Source: Larix kaempferi
Lineage: Eukaryota; Streptophyta; Pinopsida; Pinales; Pinaceae
Assembly: GCA_027924585.1 (NCBI GenBank)
Contig: BSBM01000809.1
Location: forward strand, 2,807,001 to 2,871,000
Direction: 5' to 3'
DNA length: 64,000 bases
The notes beneath the pieces were generated by a model. It ran no database searches. It worked only from the letters and a program-made list of their open reading frames with translations, and was not told the DNA's origin. Both the position numbers and the translations under genes were made by a program. Shown in pieces: positions 57,640 through 64,000 of the stretch; position 1 is the first letter of the stretch, and each line of letters starts with the position of its first letter.

Positions 57640-59600
57640 TTATTTGATCTACAGTCTGTTCTTTCTTTCTCCCATGTGAAATGTGTTTCTTTCATTGTCA
57701 ATTCATTTTTTCATGCTATTTTAGCAGCAACCTTTAATGAATGAAAAGGTTTTAATTGCATTGCCATCTAACACAAGCAAAAAACATTCATCTGAAAACA
57801 TAATAAGCGAGAGCAACAAATTATGGATGCAATAGAGGTTACATTTCAATGCATGCTAACAACGAAGACATGCTACGACCTCAAAATGTTTAATAGATAA
57901 GAGAGAGATAAAGTCTCAGCCCAAATATTTATGAAGCAATTAATTGTTATCTCATTCCATCATTCCTGAATACCCCAGCTTTCATTGTTGCTGGACAAAA
58001 ATGTTACCTGAAGCTTATTGCAGATATATATAAGAAACAAACAACAAAATAGAACTGTACTATCCATATCCTTATTTTAAGAAAACAAAAGTAGGACCGT
58101 ACATTTTAGATACAACACTAGAGTATCTCCTTTACTACCTAAAGATAAGAAAAATGATCAATGCCCTCAAAATTGTTTAGGACAACCCAGTTCTCAAACA
58201 TTGATGAAAACCAACTTTATTTATGATCATAGCCTAGTCAAATCAGTTCTAAAGCAAAAAATTAACATTTTTTTGATAGAATTGTACCAATGTTTATTTC
58301 TCTAATTTTAGTGGCAATACAATAAGTTAAAGAACATGACAAACTATGAAAGGCATTATATAAGGTATTTTTTTGGTAAATTCAATTATACATTCTCATG
58401 AATTCCAACAACTAAAAGATATCTTGGTAACATATGCAGTGAACAAATAGATCAAATACATTTCAATGGCTATATTTCACGCCAGATGCAACAACAAAGG
58501 TAAAGAAAAAACCTGTATTCGTAGTTTGGTAATATTCCATTGAGAAGTAGCACAACAATTTACATATTAAACTCAGGAATAGTGAAGAGACAAATCGCAC
58601 TGGTCAATATACTCAAATAGATTCAAAGAATTTTTTTTGTTAGAATATAGATAAACTAAATTTCAATGAAAATGGAGTCTTAGCCTGATGGTAAAGAAAG
58701 GGTGTTTCATACTCCACTATAGCAAGTTGTTTCACTTGCACAAGCACAAGCAAGGCTACTTGTGGATGGAGTTACGTGCAGGCCCTGTGCGTAATTGGAG
58801 AAGTAGATTCTTGTAAATAATTTGTACTCCACTGTAATATGGAAAGAGTACTTTTGTTGCTTGGTTAGTTGAAAGCTATCAAAAAGGTGAAAAAAAAACC
58901 TGAAACTAAATTGCAAATTCAGTCTTAAGCCCTCTTCCTGAAAACAAATAGTAAAATATTGATAAGCTACGATTCACGAATACTAAGCCTAACCTCTTCC
59001 TTAAAACAATGACCTGTTGGGGGTCCACGTGCTTACCCAAACAATCTACGGATGAAATCACTCCGTTCGTCGGACGATTCATCCAACGGCCAATAACCCA
59101 AAAAAATTAAGATTTTCAGAAACGACAATAAGATATCTAATTGACAAATTTGTCATGGTGATAACTTACAAATATGCATTAGAGAACGATACAAATTGTC
59201 ATTATATTGATTTCCATTGCAAAGACCTGCATATATCATGACAAAATGGTATTTTCATATAAGCGATTGATAGTTATGTAAAAAAAGGCATAACATATAT
59301 GAAATTCTAAAAAAACGAAATGAAAATACCTGAATGAGCTTCTGGTTTCAAGAATATCTTATTCTCTACTAAACAGGGCCAACCACATGAAGGTTGAAGC
59401 TCATATGGCCCCTCCACCCCCCCTCACATCAATCTCAATTCCCCACACCCAATCTATCTACTGTAAAAATATATGCATGAAACGTAAATCCAAGTAATAA
59501 TATGCATAAACAGTAGTAAAACAGAAAATATATGCATGAAAGGTAAATCTAAGTAATAATCTAAGATATAAGTTTTCACAAATACAACTTAAATGAGAAT
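57640..59600. other. 2 kb AT-rich region, no gene recognised
   Basis: No domain or conserved frame is visible. It probably includes the 3' end of the CACTA element that follows, but I could not find its terminal repeat. Confidence 0.4.
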
Positions 59601-59627
59601 TGATAAATAAATCATGCATGCTACTTA

Positions 59628-60825
59628 CTAAACAACATCCAACCATGTGCCTTCACAATCTTGTCGAACATAATCCATGCCACCATCACCTACAACTTCA
59701 TCCTCTTTGCATTTCGTCCCTTCAAAATCTGCAACACTTGATAAATCTGCATACTCCAAATCATATCTATTACAATTTCTTGATCCCTTCAGAGGGCATG
59801 TCAAAACTACACACCAGTCATTCTCTACTGGATCTTGTACATAAAACACTTGTTTCGCTTGTGATGCTAGAATAAATGGATCATCTTGCAGTCTATCCTT
59901 ACTCAAGCATCATTTCAAATTCACCATGGTGAAACCAATTTCATCAACTTTCATTCCATTCTTCTTGTGTACATCTATCCAATCACATTTGAACAATGAA
60001 TACTGCACCAAATAGTAGTCCAATAACATTATTTCTTGAATCACTCCATAATATGTTGTCGTTTGATGTATAGGGTTTTTATCCGTTGCACTTGATCTCA
60101 TTAATGTTTGTGCATCTATGCACACACCACTATTTTGGGTGGCCCTGACATTTTCTAATCTTTTAACATGAAATATACACCCGTTGATTAAGTAGCCATC
60201 ATACTTAGTTGCATATTTCATTGGGCCACGTGCCAACCATTTAAGGGTATCAGAAATATTTTCTTTTCCTTCCACCTTGAAATTTTGAAACGTCGTTAGA
60301 AAACCATGCAATTTCAAAATATATCAAAAGAATCTCACCTTCATACATCATAATAGTCTTGACCAATGAAGTTCAATTAAATATAATATGAAGAACATAT
60401 CATTACCTGTTTCCTTAACCAATCACTAAATTGTTGGTTGTGGAGCTTTTGTAGTAAGACTTCATCTTTTTGGGCTTGGATGTTACTATTGGCAATTTCT
60501 GTCAAGTGCATCCTATTTTCAAGTAATGTCAATAAGCAATTAATGAAAAAATTGCGATATATTATAATAAAAAATGATTTCATAAGTATGTGCTTATTAC
60601 TTACTCTATCCAAGGTTGAATTTCATATGTGTTGTGCAAGATCCATTTGTGGGCTTGTAACAAACTAGTTTTATCTAATTCAATAGAAGTTCCACTAGAT
60701 AAGGCCTTCCCATATTGTCCAACCTCTCCTTCTTCATCGTCCCAAGCTTCATTTCTACCAGGCATGCTTTCAATATTATCCATACCTTCAACATATCCAG
60801 CACAAAAATTTATGGATTCCTCCAC
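59628..60825 (-). pseudogene. TNP2 transposase C-terminus: DUF4216
   Basis: Open parts are 60601-60825 (acidic, ending LLQAHKWILHNTYEIQPWIE), 60377-60613, 59910-60317 and 59628-59906. The segment 59910-60317 has LKWLARGPMKYATKYDGYLI, NSGVCIDAQTL, TYYGVIQEIMLLDYY and LFKCDWIDV, which define DUF4216; QVFYVQDPVENDWCVVL follows. The exons are separated by AT-rich stretches with splice-like ends. DUF4216 is the normal final domain in this transposase family. Confidence 0.85.
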
Positions 60826-61009
60826 AGTGTAGTTTTCAGCTATGCAGCCTTCGGGCCTATTCTTATTTTACACATAACTTTTGAAAACTTTCATGTTCCT
60901 AGAAAAAAGCACACAATTCGTAGAGAAATCAAAAGTATGAATAAAGAGTTGCTAGTAATGTATTATTATTATATGCACATAAAATGCTAGAATTTATGTG
61001 GATTTGCAC

Positions 61010-61663
61010 TTAATAACATTTAACTGACCTTTCAAAAGGGTACATCCATCGATATGCAACTGGTCCACAATAACGTAGCTCTTGCACCAAGTGTACAGTC
61101 AAATGTATCATTATATCAAAGAATGAAGGGGGGAAATATTTTTCAAGTAAGAACAAATTTTCCACAACATCATCTTGTAAGTTATCAAGATCTGTCGAAT
61201 CCACCATTTTTGCACAAATTCGCCTATAAATGAAGCAAAGCCTGCAAATAGTGTTTCGAACTGCTTTTGGTAGCACATGGTGCAATGCTATTGGAAGGAT
61301 TTGTTGCATGAGAACATGGCTATCATGTTCTTTCATACTATGAAGCTTTAGATCTTTCATAGACACATGATTTCTAGGGTTTGAACTATATCCATCTGGA
61401 ACTTTTAAGGTGAACAAAACACGACAAAGAATCTCTTTCTCCTTTTTTGAAGAGTGTGTGGTGCGGGTGGAAGAAATATTTTTTTTTCCTTTTTGTTGTG
61501 GCCACAGGGACCTCCTTATACCTAACTGTTGTAATTCGTCACGAGAATTTTTCCCATCTTTTGATTTATCTTTTATATCTAGAAGGGTTCCTAAAATACT
61601 TTCACATATATTTTTCTCTACATGCATTAAATCTAAATTGTGACGCACTAGGATTTTCTGCAT
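61010..61663 (-). CDS. TNP2 transposase: end of core and DUF4218
   Basis: A 217-aa open frame. It starts MQKILVRHNLDLMHVEKNIC, the HNLDVMHVEKN block of TNP2, then GTLLDIKDKSKDG. The second half, VENLFLLEKYFPPSFFDIMI, HLVQELRYCGPVAYRWMYPF, is DUF4218. A stop at 61010 lies where an intron is expected (ERSVKC). Confidence 0.9.
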   Translation of the reverse strand: MQKILVRHNLDLMHVEKNICESILGTLLDIKDKSKDGKNSRDELQQLGIRRSLWPQQKGKKNISSTRTTHSSKKEKEILCRVLFTLKVPDGYSSNPRNHVSMKDLKLHSMKEHDSHVLMQQILPIALHHVLPKAVRNTICRLCFIYRRICAKMVDSTDLDNLQDDVVENLFLLEKYFPPSFFDIMIHLTVHLVQELRYCGPVAYRWMYPFERSVKCY

Positions 61664-61857
61664 CCAACCGTATAAAAAATCAATGAATTATAACATCAAA
61701 GAAAAATTAAACAATATATTCATCTTAAACACAATGAAATCCTTCAAGCATTGTACATTTTAGGCCTTAAGATAATGTGTGCACATACCTCCCAATATAG
61801 TAAATTGAATAGAATTGACCTTTTCTTCCACACGTCATTCTTCGAATTTTCACCTTT

Positions 61858-62890
61858 TTAAAAATTTCTCTTTCTTTTTGTACTTTTAGTCTTTCCCCAT
61901 TTCTCTTCCCTTCCTTCTGTTTCTATAAAAATATCTGACTTGTACAATTGTAGTGCAATGAGATGCTCAAACTTCCCATTAAATGGTCCTTTTTGTGAAC
62001 GATACTTATGATTTATTGGAATATATCTCCTATGTCCCATGTACACACACTTCCTACTACATTTGATATACATTGAATATGTGTTCCTTCCACATATAGG
62101 GCATGCGCAAAACCCTTTATTCGTGCAACCAACCATATTTCCATAAGCAGGAAAGTCATGGATTACCCACATCAATATAGCCTTCATATTAAAGAATGAC
62201 CTTGAATGAGCATCGTATGTCCTTGCCCCTTCATCCCATGTTAGTTTTAGTTCATTTACCAATGGCTCCAAATAAACATCTATGTCATTTCCTAGTTGCT
62301 TGGGACCAAGTATTAACAATGACAACAACAAAAAAGCTCCTTTTCATGCATAACCATGGCGGGAGGTTATATGTGACTAGTACTACTAGCCATACACTGT
62401 AACTACTACTCAAGTTTCCAAAAGGATTAAATCCATCCACTGCCATTGCAAGTCATACATTGTGAGGATCATTGGAAAAATCAGGCCATTTAGTATCTAT
62501 AGTTTTCCATGTCGGGCTATCAACTGGGTGGCGCATTATTCCATCCTTACTTGCATTCTCGTGATGCCACCTCATTTTCTGTGAAATATATGTAGAGCTG
62601 TAACAAAAACATAAAGAATCATATATGCATTGCACTACTTAGTAGATTAAAGAAGATGATTTTCTAGTAGGTTGGTAGTATATGAAGGTGTTTGATAAAA
62701 TGGAATTATAAGAGTTCAAAAGCATACCTGTACATTCTCTTAAACCTCGGCACTATAGCGAAATACATCAGCACTTTGGTCAGGACACCAGTACGCACCT
62801 TTTCAGAACAAGCATCAACCTTCCATCTTGATTCGCCACATGTTGGGCATTCATTTATTTTTTCATATTTTCCCCAATATAAAATGCAAT
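61858..62890 (-). pseudogene. TNP2 transposase core (Transposase_21)
   Basis: First part: CMHDKDCILYWGKYE, CPTCGESRWK, TKVLMYFAIVPRFKRMYR, then a GTATGC donor. After an intron near 62600-62720 comes MRWHHENASKDG and HPVDSPTWKTID. AMAVDGFNPFGNLSSSYS contains the conserved Asp; just before it HNV is followed by a TGA where relatives have Arg, consistent with CGA to TGA. The open frame 61858-62331 continues with LLSLLILGPKQLGNDIDVYL, HDFPAYGNMVGC, CPICG and the RRYIPINHKYR region. It would bind element ends and cut DNA. Confidence 0.88.
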
Positions 62891-62897
62891 CCTTGTG

Positions 62898-63808
62898 TCA
62901 TGCATGTATCATTCCATAGTCCAACCCCAATGATTTAATCAAACTTTTTGCATCATATGTAGATTCTGGAAGTGTATTTCCTGTTGGAAGCATTTCTATT
63001 TGCAACTTCAACAACTGGGTGAAACTTGCATCAGACCATCCATTTCTCACTTTAAGGTTGTACAATTTCACAGTGGCCGATAGCTTGGTGAAACTAGTGC
63101 AACCTGGGTACAATGGTGCCTTCGCATCTTCAATTAACTTTAGATATTGATTGATATCATTTTTTTCTTCCATTGATTCTACTTGACCATTTTCACAATT
63201 CACATCTGGATTTTCATTATAATATTGATAAGCATCATTCAACATTTCAACCATATGATCATCAACCATGGTTTCCTCGTTATGATCGTCATTCTCAAGA
63301 ACTTCAGTATCATTTGTAAGCAATGTTGCAAACTCATCATTCTGATTATCATATTGATGTTCGACTATGTGTTCATCACCATGTGTAATTTGTGGAGGCA
63401 AATCATGCATCTCTGTTGTGTGGCATTTCTTTCTCTTGTCAAATATATAGTCTTGAGTAGGAACTCTCTCTCCATGGAAAAACCAAGTTTTATATGAACT
63501 TGTTATACCATGAATCATCAAGTGGTCTTGTACTTCCTAAAACATCAATACTGCAACATTGCAACATTTTTTACAAGGGCATCTTGTGGTGTTATTATCC
63601 TCTGAATGCCTTTTTGCAAACTCTATGATTTCTTCAACCCCGACTTGATATTCCTTTAACATCCCACATAGAACCAATTTGCACATCACGTAAGAAAAAA
63701 CCACTACAAATTACAATGAAGACATATGTTATAAAATATCATATTGAAGAATCAAATATAAAAAGTATACCTCATTTTCAAATCTGTCCAATCCCTTTTT
63801 TTGGCCAT
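62898..63808 (-). pseudogene. TNP2 transposase, N-terminal exons (Transpos_assoc domain)
   Basis: Exon 1 is 63808-63771 (MAKKRDWTDLKMR) with a GTATAC donor. The next exon has KEYQVGVEEIIEFAKRHSED and CPCKKCCN, the zinc-binding part of Transpos_assoc, then a TAG near 63538 and QDHLMIHGI, followed by the open stretch 62898-63521 with TWFFHGERVPTQ. An acidic spacer (about 110 aa, rich in Asp/Asn) leads to ESTYDAKSLIKSLGLDYGMI, where TNP2 proper starts. Transpos_assoc is found only at the front of such transposases. Confidence 0.82.
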
Positions 63809-64000
63809 TTGAAAATAAAACCAGCCCAATTTCTCGAAATGGCTCCTCGAGAGTTGGCCTCTCAACTTCCTTCCAATATATGGTTAGAAATATTCATGTA
63901 GTTCATCCATATGCTTTCCAAAATAGCGTTTACCTGCACATGACAACAATATATTACACCATACAAGCTTCCACCTTATAATAACCAAATCCAAACATCA
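63809..64000. other. Right edge, upstream of the CACTA transposase
   Basis: About 190 bases before the transposase Met. No terminal repeat or promoter could be supported. Confidence 0.4.

Larger units (their letters stand above)
59628..63808 (-). mobile_element. CACTA (En/Spm) transposon, transposase gene, ends not found
   Basis: A minus-strand gene of the TNP2 type with exons separated by AT-rich introns. In order are Transpos_assoc, an acidic spacer, the Transposase_21 (TNP2) core, DUF4218 and DUF4216. The N-terminus (MAKKRDWTDLKMR, Met at 63808) is inside the window. Terminal CACTA repeats were not identified on either side; the right one is probably beyond 64000. Two premature stops are visible in conserved exons. 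Confidence 0.88.

Noticed and set aside
58680-58760. SINE-like A box (TAGCCTGATGG) and a CACTATAGC that could be a CACTA terminus
   Set aside because: No B box at suitable distance, no second terminus and no target duplication could be found.

Overview
This looks like nuclear DNA from a land plant with a large, repeat-dense genome. I see no intact single-copy host gene. Almost everything recognisable is a plant transposable element: Ty3/gypsy (Tat/Athila-like), Ty1/copia, L1-type LINE, Mutator-like and CACTA. A gymnosperm is my leading guess, from element style and TE density, but the sequence alone does not prove it.

Layout. (1) 1-24437: two gypsy elements on the minus strand in head-to-tail array. 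G1 runs off the left edge (INT, RNase H, RT, a gag-like module, protease, gag, leader ORF). G2 has the same order plus an extra ORF after integrase. They appear to share one LTR at 6529-8202. G2 carries three later insertions: a non-autonomous LTR element (10788-13281) in the extra ORF, a 777-bp foldback (15707-16483) in RNase H, and a Mutator-like element (22327-23699) in its 5' LTR. (2) 24438-30035: plus-strand Ty1/copia sequence, a fragment (integrase tail and RT) fused to a second copy (gag to LTR). The gypsy array sits inside this copia integrase. (3) 30036-32340: a minus-strand LINE (ORF1 and the start of ORF2) cut by the copia LTR. (4) 32341-38230: AT-rich sequence without recognisable genes, with short tandem arrays. 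(5) 38231-39234: a CACTA-like non-autonomous element made of repeats. (6) 39252-52679: a complete minus-strand gypsy element G3 with 3-kb LTRs. Its pol has an archaeal-type RNase H ahead of RT, and its LTRs hold gene-like ORFs and G-rich hairpin repeats. A tRNA-like sequence abuts its right end. (7) 53070-57640: a decayed plus-strand unit whose protein resembles the extra ORF of G2. (8) 59628-63808: a minus-strand CACTA TNP2-type transposase gene with introns and a few stops.

The nesting gives a relative order: LINE, then copia, then the gypsy array, then the small non-autonomous elements. Nearly every coding region carries stops, frameshifts or lost catalytic residues, so the features are best read as decaying elements. 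The points most worth following are the gag-like module between protease and RT in G1/G2, the extra ORF family with two divergent copies, the inverted promoter-bearing foldback, the RNase H arrangement in G3, and the gene-like ORFs inside the G3 LTRs.
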